Assembly (NCBI RefSeq): GCF_023702125.1
Contig: NZ_CP098415.1
Location: forward strand, 496,001 to 560,000
DNA: 64,000 nucleotides
Direction of reading: 5' to 3'
Source of the DNA: Halorubrum hochsteinianum
GTDB taxonomy: Archaea > Halobacteriota > Halobacteria > Halobacteriales > Haloferacaceae
In this document: one piece after another, positions 16,801-24,801 of the stretch
Layout of the letters: each line of letters opens with the position of its first letter
How positions within the stretch are numbered: position 1 is the stretch's first letter
Notes under the pieces: model-generated
Seen by the model: the letters and a program-made list of their open reading frames with translations, nothing else
Told to the model about the DNA's origin: nothing
The model's database searches: none
Translations under genes and position numbers: made by a program

Positions 16801-18217
16801 GCGCGGCCATCGACGTGCCGCTGGCGTACGAGTACGTGGCGTTGGCGTCGCCGATGTCGCCGCCGAGCGGGCCGGAGCTCAAGACCTCGTTTCCGGGAGC
16901 CGCGACGTCGGGTTGGACGTACTGACGCGGGAACCAGTCAGGAAGCGTCTCGTCGCCCTCGATGCTGTTCTCGTCGATCACCGCCCCGCTGGAGAACGTC
17001 GCGATGTCCCCGGCCTCGGTCGAGGCGGCGACGGCGACGGAACTGAAGCTCGTCGCCGGCGCGGAGACCGGCCCGCCCGAGTCGCCGCTACCGGAGTTTC
17101 CGGCGGACACGACCGCGGCGGTCCCCGCGGCGTTGACGTCCTCGATCGCGTCGGCGTACTGGAGACTGAAGGTCGATCGCCCGGTTTCCGACGGAAGTCC
17201 GAGGCTGAAACTCGCCGCGTCCGCGTCGTTCTCGGCGGCCCACTGCATCGAGGCGATGATGTCCTCGGTGTACGCGCCGCCCGCGAACACGTCGGCCATC
17301 AGCAGGTCGGCCTCGGGCGCGACGCCGTACCGCGGCACGTCGCCGGCCGGGTGGGCCGCGCCGGTCGCGGTGCCGGCGGTGTGCTCGCCGTGCGCGCCCG
17401 CGTTACCGCCGACGAGGGTCCCCTCCTCGACGGTGCCGTTCTCCGCGATCGCCTCCTTCGCGAACTCGAGGTCGGGGTGTCCCTCCTCGGGGTTCGAGAT
17501 TCCGTCGTCGCCGATCATGACGGTGGCACCCTCGCCGCGGACGCCGAACTCGTCCTCGAACTCGGGGACGTTGATCTGTTCGAGCCCGTACGTGTACTCG
17601 CCGTCGTGGTCCGCGGGGGTCGCGTCCGCGTCACTACCGGTCGCCGGCGGCTCGGGCCGCTCGTACTGGACGTTCGGCGACACGGAGCTCACGCCGTCGA
17701 TCGACGCGATCTCCTCGATGTCGTTCTCGTCGAGGTCGACGTCGACTGAGACGACGTTACCGGCCCAGAACGAGTTGCGGACCTCGGCGTCGAACCCCGT
17801 TTCGAGCGCGTCGATGACGGGGGCCTGTGTCGCCCTCGCGTCGGCCTTGAGTTCGTCCAACGCCGACGCGTCGTCCATCGCCGCGAGCCGCGGGACGTCG
17901 ACCGTCCGCTCGACGGACACGATCAGCGTGGTCTCGCCGCTAGCGTCGCGGAGCGACCCCGAGACCTCGCCGGTCGCCTCGGAGGCCGGTACCTCCTCGA
18001 CGACGCGCGTTTCGTCGCCCGTCGAGGCGGACTGGGTTTCGTTCGTTTCGGTTGTCGTCTGTGGCTGTACGTCTGCGTCGACGTCGGCGATGCCGGCGTC
18101 GACCGCGTCGCCGCCGGTCGCGTCCATGGCCGCCGCCGCACCCGCGGTCGGCGCGAACATGGACACGACCATGACGGCCGCGAACAACGTCGCAAAGAGT
18201 GTCTTCCGGTGTACCAT
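13862..18217 (-). CDS. secreted subtilisin-like protease (S8) with cohesin, dockerin and CARDB repeats
   Basis: The 1451-residue precursor has a signal peptide (about 1-30), an inhibitor-like propeptide, and an S8 domain with triad D237 (IGDDGI), H276 (AHGEHTAG) and S469 (SGTSMAAPH). A carboxypeptidase-regulatory-like domain and a 'GQP' beta domain come next, then a cohesin domain (about 725-848, DVAGYQATVDFDPD). A dockerin follows (about 849-907) with two calcium loops, DVNDDGAVTPFD and DVDDSGTVTTTD. Several CARDB-type repeats come next, two of them almost identical, and an acidic tail without a sorting signal. Cohesin and dockerin in one chain would allow self-assembly or docking to the neighbouring PGF-CTERM cohesin protein. 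The start at 18217 fits the signal peptide and a GGAGG ten bases upstream. Confidence 0.9.
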   Translation of the reverse strand: MVHRKTLFATLFAAVMVVSMFAPTAGAAAAMDATGGDAVDAGIADVDADVQPQTTTETNETQSASTGDETRVVEEVPASEATGEVSGSLRDASGETTLIVSVERTVDVPRLAAMDDASALDELKADARATQAPVIDALETGFDAEVRNSFWAGNVVSVDVDLDENDIEEIASIDGVSSVSPNVQYERPEPPATGSDADATPADHDGEYTYGLEQINVPEFEDEFGVRGEGATVMIGDDGISNPEEGHPDLEFAKEAIAENGTVEEGTLVGGNAGAHGEHTAGTATGAAHPAGDVPRYGVAPEADLLMADVFAGGAYTEDIIASMQWAAENDADAASFSLGLPSETGRSTFSLQYADAIEDVNAAGTAAVVSAGNSGSGDSGGPVSAPATSFSSVAVAASTEAGDIATFSSGAVIDENSIEGDETLPDWFPRQYVQPDVAAPGNEVLSSGPLGGDIGDANATYSYASGTSMAAPHYTGAIALLQSYTDEDLDAAVLESALAETAEKPENDFTELNGRDIRYGTGIIDVYAAAQALDERQTIEGTVTDADGDPVVGATVETAAGALTATDENGTYSLPTTTEPAQLTVDAFGYESETLNVSGGETTDVQLDDELVVDLVEGQPPAVEQGGSFDVVVEVANLDRLTVAPADDATVDPDDLTLSVGGDEVPIGEPIETDGLTGTVTLNVSVADDADLESTVALEHTFERLPEDPDDPDDPDAEATVSFEDGLVFDVGETRSVALSTDAADVAGYQATVDFDPDALQVVSVSGGEVGNSLISSYDNENGTISLADAQSEGVDQPTLANVEFTFVGDEGDETDLEVADNGTTVSAADGDLQTVGETVTWSAGIPGDVNDDGAVTPFDAVLTQQFIADQEPNGEFYESLADVDDSGTVTTTDVVLILEQLVGVDESAATVLSNAQGVDAVAETTADGDVAPADGHDDGEQIVVETGPTEVVDELGPAEFEVENVETPESVTTDEPILVEATVTNVGQQSGQTQTITAIQDAATGGNDTFVYFPPSTVTLDPGESTTLQTEFPSIEGLNAALGDVDLGPGDELEGVQQVGENLNPDEGPDPVIDDEGTSAFTVTGEEFTVSDLAAPAEAEPGAAIDVNATITNDGNANGTQAVEFAFAGETVASQNVTLGAGASESVGFENVTLPSEPGEYEHGIFTEDDGQTATIVVGDPADGPTFTVSDLSAPAEAEPGAAIDVNATVTNDGDANGTQVVEFVFNDSVVASQNVTLGAGASESVGFENVTLPSEPGEYEHGIFTEDDNQTATIVVGDPAEAEFEVTGFDVSPSNATLNDSLTVDAEVTNVGDANGTVDNVVEVTGPGFQGSIVFSPPESDEFTAGPLAPNESATLQVNLGTLQSIDDIDGVSIQPGDEVAFTHVAGQDVNPLYPPDPAIDDTASTTVTVVEDDGGESADASGDPAEPEVAQAVADGPASLGAATALA
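14405..14998 (-). repeat. 297-bp tandem duplication encoding CARDB-like domains
   Basis: Two successive units offset by exactly 297 bases (99 codons) encode CARDB-type beta domains in subtilase 2. The segment 14405-14512 is identical to 14702-14809, and further near-identical stretches occur around 14590-14640 and 14887-14937. The high identity implies a recent duplication or ongoing gene conversion within the gene. Confidence 0.85.
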
Positions 18218-18227
18218 CGATAGTTCG

Positions 18228-18244
18228 CCTCCACCGTGCGGAGG
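18228..18244 (-). promoter_or_regulatory. leader hairpin burying a GGAGG ribosome-binding site (subtilase 2)
   Basis: On the minus strand the segment reads CCTCCGCACGGTGGAGG, a 5-bp CCTCC/GGAGG stem with a 7-base loop. GGAGG ends ten bases before the ATG at 18217, a normal Shine-Dalgarno spacing. Its likeness to the 17-base hairpin before subtilase 1 suggests shared translational control. Confidence 0.55.
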
Positions 18245-18406
18245 TGTCACGTCACAACGGCCGGTCGGACGTGGTTATTCAGAATATAAGCCGTTCCCGC
18301 GGCGTGAAAATCCCACAAAGAGTCGTGTCTTCCGGTGATTTTCGTCGGTGTTTCCCGGCGGAACCGGTCGTCGGATGGGATCGGAGGGTAGCGCCTGCTG
18401 GCGAGC

Positions 18407-18466
18407 GGAGCCGACGTGAGGCGGTGTCGTCGGAGCCGACGTGAGGCGGTGCTACCGGAGCCGACG
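18407..18466. repeat. 25-bp tandem repeat at the 3' end of DUF7344 paralogue 3
   Basis: The unit GGAGCCGACGTGAGGCGGTG plus five variable bases starts at 18407 and 18432, and a third partial copy begins at 18457, inside the last codons of the leftward gene that ends at 18452. The repeat seems to have grown outward from the coding end into the intergenic space between two convergent or tandem transcripts. Confidence 0.6.
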
Positions 18467-19075
18467 GAGGACCTCGTCGAACTCGACCGCGGGGGTCGAC
18501 CTGAGGACGCTGTAGTAGAGGGAACACGCGACCGCGACGGCGATACCGAGAGCGATCGCGAGCGCTTCGAGGGTGAGCGCGCCGAACACCGGGAGACCGA
18601 GTCGCCACGCGCCGACCGTGACGAACGTCGACAGGCCGACCGCGCCGAGGACGGTGGCCCCCACCCGTCGTCGGTCGGGTTCGAGTTCCACGACGGGGTT
18701 CGACCCCTCGCAGGGGGAGACCCGGGCGGCGCGGCGGTCGAACTCGATCAGCCCCGCGTCGGCCATCTTCGGACAGTGGAACTGGAGCAGCGAGGTGTAC
18801 ACGCTCTTGCGTTCGTCGTAAGTCACGGCCGACGGGGGTTTGTCCAGTTCGCGGGCCGCGACCGCTTTCGACGCCTCCTGAAGGGGTATTTCGCGGTCTT
18901 CGCGCCGGATGTACTGCCAGAGGTACCGCCGGCGCGCGTTGGCGAGCAGTTCGATGAGCGCCTCTGACCGGTCGGGAGCGGGATCGTCGGCGTCCGGAGA
19001 CGCCGCTACCCGTTCGTCGTCGAACGCCGTCCGTTCGGCGTCGGAAGTGTGGGTAGATGCGGGCTGATGAGCCAC
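18452..19075 (-). CDS. DUF7344-type winged-helix membrane protein, paralogue 3
   Basis: The 207-residue protein has a shorter acidic N-terminal stretch than the other two paralogues. Its DUF7344 core has LANARRRYLW, DERKSVYTSL and HCPKMADAGLIEFD, and two membrane segments follow. The core diverges more (for example AVAARELDKPPS replaces the RIAAWEND block). I choose GTG 19075 as the start because the TATA element at 19097-19105 (CTTAAATAA on the minus strand) lies 22-30 bases upstream. The longer open frame to 19198 would begin upstream of this promoter. It lies beside subtilase 2, as paralogues 1 and 2 lie beside subtilase 1. Confidence 0.78.
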   Translation of the reverse strand: MAHQPASTHTSDAERTAFDDERVAASPDADDPAPDRSEALIELLANARRRYLWQYIRREDREIPLQEASKAVAARELDKPPSAVTYDERKSVYTSLLQFHCPKMADAGLIEFDRRAARVSPCEGSNPVVELEPDRRRVGATVLGAVGLSTFVTVGAWRLGLPVFGALTLEALAIALGIAVAVACSLYYSVLRSTPAVEFDEVLRRLR

Positions 19076-19096
19076 TGTGAACAACAGGTAGGAGTT

Positions 19097-19105
19097 TTTA
19101 TTTAA
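19097..19105 (-). promoter_or_regulatory. TATA element of DUF7344 paralogue 3
   Basis: The minus strand reads CTTAAATAA within a longer AT-rich tract (about 19092-19110). It sets a leaderless start at the GTG at 19075. Confidence 0.6.
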
Positions 19106-19211
19106 GAAAATTGTGTATATGATGCTGTTCTCGCCACAGCACCTGTAACATCTCGGCGTGCTCGACGGAGCGAGAGAATCCGAACAGCGCACGGTCACAA
19201 CTCGGACGCGA

Positions 19212-19223
19212 GTTGTGTTTTAT
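19212..19223 (+). promoter_or_regulatory. probable TATA element of ppsA
   Basis: The plus strand reads TTGTGTTTTATTC, with a TATA-like core about 65 bases before the ATG at 19283. This implies a leader of roughly 35-40 bases, longer than for most genes here. Confidence 0.45.
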
Positions 19224-19282
19224 TCATTGTTACGTCCGCCGGAACCTTCATACGTCGCCTCGCGGATCCTCCGAGTACACGA

Positions 19283-21637
19283 ATGGCAGTACTCTTGCTG
19301 GAGGACGTCAATGCCGACGACGTCGGGACCGTCGGCGGGAAGGCCGCGTCGCTCGGCGAACTCATCGGTGCGGGGCTCCCGGTGCCGCCGGGGTTCGCCG
19401 TCACCGCGGGCACGTACCGAACGTTCATCGAGGAGGCCGGGATCGACGAGGAGCTGTTCGACGCGGTCGACGTCGACCCCGAGGACTCCGCGGCGCTCCG
19501 CGAGGCCGAGGCGACCGCGGAGCGCCTGATCCTCGACACCCCGTTCCCGGAGTCGGTGCGCGAGGAGATCCTCGAACGGTACCGAGCGATGGGAGAGGAC
19601 GGCGAGGAGGCGTTCGTCGCCGTCCGCTCGTCCGCCACGGCCGAGGACCTCCCCGACTCCTCGTTCGCCGGCCAACAGGAGACGTTCCTCAACGTCCGCG
19701 AGGAGGACCTGCTCCGCCGCGTCAAGGAGTGCTGGGCCTCGCTTTTCACCCAGCGCGCGATCTACTACCGCCAGCAGCGGGGGTTCCCGCACGCCGACGT
19801 CGACATCGCGGTCGTCGTCCAGCGCATGGTCGACGCCGAGAAGTCCGGCGTGATGTTCACCAGCCACCCGTCGACGGGCGAGCCGCAGGTCACCATCGAG
19901 GCGGCGTGGGGGCTCGGCGAGGCCGTCGTCTCCGGCACCGTCTCGCCGGACAACTACGTGTACGACCGCGAGCGCGGCGCGGTCGACGAGGTCACCGTCG
20001 CGGACAAGAAGGTTGAGATGGTGAAAGACGCCGAGACCGGCGAGACGGTCGAACTCGACGTCGACGAGGAGCGGCGGACGGCGCGGGTGCTCTCCGACGC
20101 GGAGATCGGCGACCTCGTCGCGCTCGGCGAGCGCGTGGAGGACCACTACGGCTCGCCGCAAGACGTCGAGTGGGCGATCTACGACGGCGAGATATACATG
20201 CTCCAGTCGCGCCCGATCACGACGATCCGCGAGGACGCGGACGGCTCGGAGGACGCCGGGGGCGCGGTGGCGACCGCCGACGGCGACGGCAGCGGCGCGG
20301 AACTGGAAGCGACCGACGGGCGATCTGACGGGGCCGACGGCGGCGGCGCGGACGACGCCGACCTCCTCGTCGAGGGGCTCGGGGCCAGCCCCGGGGCCGT
20401 CTCCGGAACCGTTCGGATCGTCCACAAGCTCGACCAGCTCGATCAGGTACAGGAGGGCGACGTGATGGTGACGGAGATGACGATGCCGGACATGGTGCCG
20501 GCGATGAAACGCGCCGCGGGCATCGTCACCGACGAGGGCGGGATGACGAGCCACGCGGCGATCATCTCGCGGGAGCTCGGCGTCCCCGCGGTCGTCGGGA
20601 CCGGGAACGGGACCCGCGTCCTCGAAGACGGCCGGCACGTCACCCTCGACGGCGACAAGGGGACGGTCCGGGCGGGCGAGGACGAGTCGGCCGAGCCCGG
20701 CGAGGAGTTCGAGCCGGTGGAGGCCGCGCGCCCGGAGACGCCCGTCAAGCCGATGACGGCGACGGAGGTGAAGGTGAACGTCTCGATTCCGGAGGCGGCC
20801 GAGCGCGCCGCGGCGACCGGCGCGGACGGCGTCGGGCTGCTCCGGATCGAACACATGGTGCTGTCGCTCGGGAAGACCCCGGAGAAGTACATCGCCGACC
20901 ACGGCGCGCAGGCGTATCAGGACGAGCTCATCGAGGGCGTCCGGCGCGTCGCCGACGAGTTCTACCCCCGGCCGGTCCGCGTGCGGACCATCGACGCGCC
21001 GACCGACGAGTTCCGCGAGCTGGAGGGCGGCGACGGCGAGCCGGCCGAGCCGAACCCGATGCTCGGCTGGCGCGGGATCCGCCGGAGCCTCGACAAGCCG
21101 GAGCCGTTCCGGCAGGAGCTCGCCGCGTTCGCGCAGCTCCACGACATGGGGTACGACAACCTCGAAGTGATGTTCCCGCTCGTCAACGACGCGGCGGACG
21201 TCGAGGGGATCAAGGCCCATATGCGCGAGGCCGGGATCGACCCCGAGACGCACCGCTGGGGCGTGATGGTGGAGACGCCCGCGAGCGCGCTCCAGATCGA
21301 GGAGCTCGCCGAGGCGGGGATCGACTTCGCCTCCTTCGGCACCAACGACCTCACGCAGTACACGCTCGCGGTCGACCGCAACAACGGCCACGTCGCCGAC
21401 CGGTTCGACGAGCTTCACCCGGCCGTGTTGCGCCTGATCGGCGACACGATAGAGACGTGCCGGGAGCTGGGCGTCGACACCAGCATCTGCGGGCAGGCCG
21501 GCTCGAAGCCCGAGATGGTCGAGTTCCTCGTCGAGAAGGGCGTCTCCTCCATCTCCGCGAACATCGACGCGGTCCGCGACGTCCAACACGAAGTGAAGCG
21601 GACCGAACAGCGGCTGCTGCTCGATTCGGTCCGCTGA
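19283..21637 (+). CDS. ppsA: phosphoenolpyruvate synthase
   Basis: This cytoplasmic enzyme makes PEP from pyruvate and ATP with release of AMP and phosphate, feeding gluconeogenesis. At 784 residues it has the family's usual length. The N-terminal ATP-grasp domain carries AVRSSATAEDLPDSSFAGQQ. The swivelling phosphohistidine domain has H424 in GGMTSHAAI. The C-terminal TIM-barrel has ENPMLGWRG-like and CGQAGSKPE motifs, the latter with the catalytic cysteine. An acidic insert (about 320-360) sits between the first two domains, as in other haloarchaeal versions. It stands alone and is followed by mfnA. A pyruvate kinase gene for the opposing reaction lies 24 kb downstream. Confidence 0.95.
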   Translation: MAVLLLEDVNADDVGTVGGKAASLGELIGAGLPVPPGFAVTAGTYRTFIEEAGIDEELFDAVDVDPEDSAALREAEATAERLILDTPFPESVREEILERYRAMGEDGEEAFVAVRSSATAEDLPDSSFAGQQETFLNVREEDLLRRVKECWASLFTQRAIYYRQQRGFPHADVDIAVVVQRMVDAEKSGVMFTSHPSTGEPQVTIEAAWGLGEAVVSGTVSPDNYVYDRERGAVDEVTVADKKVEMVKDAETGETVELDVDEERRTARVLSDAEIGDLVALGERVEDHYGSPQDVEWAIYDGEIYMLQSRPITTIREDADGSEDAGGAVATADGDGSGAELEATDGRSDGADGGGADDADLLVEGLGASPGAVSGTVRIVHKLDQLDQVQEGDVMVTEMTMPDMVPAMKRAAGIVTDEGGMTSHAAIISRELGVPAVVGTGNGTRVLEDGRHVTLDGDKGTVRAGEDESAEPGEEFEPVEAARPETPVKPMTATEVKVNVSIPEAAERAAATGADGVGLLRIEHMVLSLGKTPEKYIADHGAQAYQDELIEGVRRVADEFYPRPVRVRTIDAPTDEFRELEGGDGEPAEPNPMLGWRGIRRSLDKPEPFRQELAAFAQLHDMGYDNLEVMFPLVNDAADVEGIKAHMREAGIDPETHRWGVMVETPASALQIEELAEAGIDFASFGTNDLTQYTLAVDRNNGHVADRFDELHPAVLRLIGDTIETCRELGVDTSICGQAGSKPEMVEFLVEKGVSSISANIDAVRDVQHEVKRTEQRLLLDSVR

Positions 21638-21712
21638 GACTGTCGGAGCCGGTTCCCTCCGCCGCGGCCGGGAGCGGAACGGGTAAGAGCCGCCCCCGGC
21701 AATAGGAGGCGA

Positions 21713-22798
21713 ATGCAACGGCCAGAACCGGAGCCGCAGTCGTTCGACCGGGTGCTCTCCTCGATGTGCACCGAGCCGCACCCCGACGCGCGGGCGGCCG
21801 CCGAGCGCTTCCTCGCCGCGAACCCCGGCGACCCCGCCACCTACGAGACCGTGGCCGCGCTCGAAGAGCGGGCGGTCGAGCGGCTCGCGACGCTCGCCGA
21901 CCACCCGACCCCGAGCGACGCGGCGGGGTACGTCACCTCGGGCGGCACCGAGGCGAACGTCCAGGCGGTGCGGTCGGCGCGGAACCGACACGACGGCGGG
22001 CGCGACGACCGCGGCGTCAACGTCGTCGCCCCGGAGAGCGCGCACTTCTCGTTCACCAAGGCGGCGGAGCTGCTCGACGTGGAGCTGCGGACCGTCCCCG
22101 TCGACGACGACTACCGGGCCGACACCGACGCGGTCGCGGCCGCGGTCGACGACGTCACCGCGCTCGTCGTCGGCGTCGCCGGCACCACGGAGTACGGCCG
22201 GGTCGACCCGATCCCGGAGCTCGCAGCGATCGCCGCGGAGGCGGGGGCGCGGCTCCACGTCGACGCGGCGTGGGGCGGGTTCGTCCTCCCGTTCACCGAC
22301 CACGACTGGTCGTTCGCCGACGCGGCGGTCGACACGCTGACGATCGACCCCCACAAGTTCGGGCAGGCACCGGTGCCGGCGGGCGGGCTGTTGGCCCGGG
22401 AGGACGCCGCGCTCGACGCGCTCGCGGTCGACACGCCGTATCTGGAGTCGCGGTCGCAGGCGACGCTGACCGGGACCCGGAGCGGCGCTGGCGTCGCCGG
22501 CGCGGTCGCGGCGATGGACGCGTTGTGGCCCGACGGCTACCGCGAGGCCGCGGAGCGGGCGGCCGACCACGCCGACTGGCTCGCCGCGGAGCTCGCGGAC
22601 CGCGGGTACGACGTGGTCGAGCCCGAGCTCCCGCTCGTCGCCGCCGCGGTCCCGGAGTCGGAGTTCGCAGCGCTCCGCGACGCCGGGTGGAAGGTGTCGC
22701 GGACCGGGGCGGGGGAGCTCCGCGTCGTCTGTATGCCGCACGTGACGCGGTCGACGCTGCGGGCGTTCCTCGACGATCTGGACCGGATCCGCGGGTGA
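21713..22798 (+). CDS. mfnA: MfnA-type pyridoxal-phosphate decarboxylase (L-aspartate/L-tyrosine)
   Basis: The 361-residue protein belongs to the group II amino acid decarboxylases. The PLP-binding lysine is K215 in DPHKFGQAP, with HVDAAWGG upstream giving the aspartate that pairs with the PLP ring. The archaeal MfnA family makes tyramine for methanofuran in methanogens, whereas in organisms without methanofuran it is thought to make beta-alanine from aspartate for coenzyme A. The latter is more likely in a haloarchaeon. It lies 75 bases after ppsA in the same direction without an obvious functional link. Confidence 0.88.
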   Translation: MQRPEPEPQSFDRVLSSMCTEPHPDARAAAERFLAANPGDPATYETVAALEERAVERLATLADHPTPSDAAGYVTSGGTEANVQAVRSARNRHDGGRDDRGVNVVAPESAHFSFTKAAELLDVELRTVPVDDDYRADTDAVAAAVDDVTALVVGVAGTTEYGRVDPIPELAAIAAEAGARLHVDAAWGGFVLPFTDHDWSFADAAVDTLTIDPHKFGQAPVPAGGLLAREDAALDALAVDTPYLESRSQATLTGTRSGAGVAGAVAAMDALWPDGYREAAERAADHADWLAAELADRGYDVVEPELPLVAAAVPESEFAALRDAGWKVSRTGAGELRVVCMPHVTRSTLRAFLDDLDRIRG

Positions 22799-22912
22799 GC
22801 GGTCGGGGCGGCGGAGCCCGGGGGAGGCGGAGCAGCCGCGGGCGGACGGCGACCGCCGCCGCACCGCGTTCGGATCAACATATTCACTACGGGTCATCAC
22901 GAACCGGGCAGT

Positions 22913-23548
22913 ATGAGTTCGGACGACGTCTCTCGGCGCGCGTTCATGCGGACGGCCGGCGGTGCGGCGGCCGCCGCCGGCGCGGCGACGGCGACGGCGG
23001 GGACGGCGGCTGCACAGGAAGTGGAACCCGACTGGCCGAGCGGGGCCGAAGGCAACGTCGGGTCGTACACGGACGCCCGCGGGCAGGACTCGGTGACCAT
23101 CTCGGTCGGCGCGGGCGACCAGGGCCTCGCGTTCGACCCGACGTTAGTGTGGGTCGACGAGGGGACGACGATCACCTGGGAGTGGACGGGCGCGGGCGGC
23201 GCACACAACGTTCAGACGGTCGAGGACGGCGGCCCGGCCACCCTCGACAGCGGCGACCCGGTCGGCGAGGAGGGAGCCACCTACGAGTACGAGACGTCGA
23301 GCGAAGACGCCGGCATCACCCACTACCACTGCGTCCCGCACACCGCGGTCGGCATGCACGCCGGCCTCGCCGTCGGCGAGGACGTCGCCACGGTCGACGT
23401 CGGCGGCGGGAGTTCGGACGCGGTGTTCGTCCCGGACGCCGCCCGGGCGCTGGGCGTCGCGACGTTCATCGCGATGGTGAGCACGCTGGGACTGGCGTTC
23501 GTCTTCATGAAGTACGGCGGGTCGATCACCCGGCAGGAACAGGCGTAA
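22913..23548 (+). CDS. halocyanin-like blue copper protein with C-terminal membrane anchor
   Basis: The 211-residue precursor has a Tat-type signal (R8-R9 in SRRAFMRT, then an Ala-rich hydrophobic stretch). A plastocyanin-type domain follows with probable copper ligands H98, C140, H143 and M148 (HCVPHTAVGM). A C-terminal membrane helix (about 180-200) and a short basic end keep it on the outer face of the membrane. Halocyanins shuttle electrons to terminal oxidases in haloarchaea. It is monocistronic, with a T-rich terminator just after it. A second halocyanin lies in the copper operon at 33854. Confidence 0.9.
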   Translation: MSSDDVSRRAFMRTAGGAAAAAGAATATAGTAAAQEVEPDWPSGAEGNVGSYTDARGQDSVTISVGAGDQGLAFDPTLVWVDEGTTITWEWTGAGGAHNVQTVEDGGPATLDSGDPVGEEGATYEYETSSEDAGITHYHCVPHTAVGMHAGLAVGEDVATVDVGGGSSDAVFVPDAARALGVATFIAMVSTLGLAFVFMKYGGSITRQEQA

Positions 23549-23560
23549 CGCACGACGCCG

Positions 23561-23580
23561 TCACTCGTTTTTCCCGTCGA
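23561..23580 (+). terminator. T-run terminator after the halocyanin gene
   Basis: CTCGTTTTTCCC supplies a run of five T in a GC-rich context 20 bases after the stop. This is the usual form of haloarchaeal transcription termination. It lies between two convergent genes. Confidence 0.45.
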
Positions 23581-23600
23581 CCGCGGCGAGCGGTCGCGGC

Positions 23601-24650
23601 CTACCCGTCGTCGATCTGGTCCTCGTACAGCGCGACGTAGCGGTCGATCACCGCGTCGTGGTCGTAGGCGGCGAACTCGCGGTCGACCGCCCGGCGTTCG
23701 AGGTCGCCGACCGCGACGAACTCGTCGGCCAGCTCCGCCGGACTCGTCACGAGCCGCCCGCGCTCCCGGCCCTCGACGAGTTCGTGCGCGCTCGAATCGG
23801 CCTGATACTCGACGAGGGCGACGCAGCCGCACGCGACCGCCCACAGCAGGTCTGTGGCGAACGTCTCCCACGTCGCGGTCGCGACCGCCACGTGGGTTCC
23901 CTTGAGTACCGGGAGCCGCTCCTCGGCGGGGAGGTCGCCGAGGAACTCGACGCGGTCGTCGATCCGGAGGTCGCGGGCGGCGGCCTCGACGCGCCCGCGC
24001 TCGGGGCCGTCGCCGATCACCGCCGCGGTCCAGTCGCGGCCGCGCAGCTCGGCGAGCCCGAGGAGGAACGTCTCGACGTTGGCGTGGCGGTCGAGCCGCC
24101 GCGCGTACACCGCGTCGAAGCGGTCGTCGACGCCCGCCGACTCGACCGCATCGAAGTCGATGCTCTCGGGGAGGACGCGCACGTCGCCGCCGTCCGCGCC
24201 GTGTTCGCGGACGCGGGTCTTGGTGGTCCGCGAGGGCGTGGTCACGGCGTCCGCGCAGCGCGCGAGCGGCCGGTACCAGCGGCGGGCGTCGGCCGGGTGG
24301 TCGCGCCACCAGTCGACGACGACCGGAACCCGCGAGAGCGACCCCGCGACCGTGGCCGCGAGCGCCGGCGTCGGCGGGCTGTTGACGGCGTGGACCACGT
24401 CGGGGGCGACGCGCCGGAGCGCGGCCGGGAGCTTCGCGGCGAACACGGTCGGTGCCGGCTCGGCGGTGACCGAGCGGTACTCGATCCCGTCGTCGTCGAA
24501 GGCGTCGTGGTCGCCGCCCCACCAGCGGGCGCAGAGCCAGACCACGTCGTGGCCGCGGTCGGCGAGCCCGCGGGCGGTTCGGAGCGTTCGCGTCCGCGCC
24601 GGGGTCTCCCCGTGACCGGGGGCGAAGAGCGAGACGAACGCGACGCGCAT
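23601..24650 (-). CDS. family 4-type glycosyltransferase
   Basis: The 349-residue protein has a GT-B fold pattern. The N-terminal half starts MRVAFVSLFAPGHGETPARTRT with the glycine-rich acceptor loop. The C-terminal half carries VIGDGPERG, VEFLGDLPAEE and a late ACGCVALVEYQ segment typical of sugar-nucleotide binding in GT4 enzymes. It probably transfers a sugar to a lipid or protein in the envelope, but donor and acceptor are not predictable. ATG 24650 is chosen because the fold begins there and a TTTTTACC promoter-like stretch lies about 25 bases upstream. It is divergent from the S9 peptidase gene. Confidence 0.85.
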   Translation of the reverse strand: MRVAFVSLFAPGHGETPARTRTLRTARGLADRGHDVVWLCARWWGGDHDAFDDDGIEYRSVTAEPAPTVFAAKLPAALRRVAPDVVHAVNSPPTPALAATVAGSLSRVPVVVDWWRDHPADARRWYRPLARCADAVTTPSRTTKTRVREHGADGGDVRVLPESIDFDAVESAGVDDRFDAVYARRLDRHANVETFLLGLAELRGRDWTAAVIGDGPERGRVEAAARDLRIDDRVEFLGDLPAEERLPVLKGTHVAVATATWETFATDLLWAVACGCVALVEYQADSSAHELVEGRERGRLVTSPAELADEFVAVGDLERRAVDREFAAYDHDAVIDRYVALYEDQIDDG

Positions 24651-24801
24651 ACGCCGACCGCACGGGGGCGGTCGGTAAAAAGACACGGCATCCGGGCGGG
24701 CGATCGCGTCGGTGGTACGTCGGCGGCGGAATCGGAGCCGAGGCCGCGACCGGGGTTCCGTCACCCGAAACGGTTTCCGGTCACGCGCGGAACCGGGTGG
24801 C

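Noticed and set aside
19220-22900. 1226-codon open frame on the minus strand
   Set aside because: It is antisense to ppsA and mfnA, is Arg/Val/Asp-rich with no domain, and arises from codon bias in very GC-rich DNA. The same holds for the long frames 5513-11239 (+), 30358-33393 (+), 37071-39548 (-), 45608-46879 (-), 47939-49903 (-) and 62653-63957 (-).
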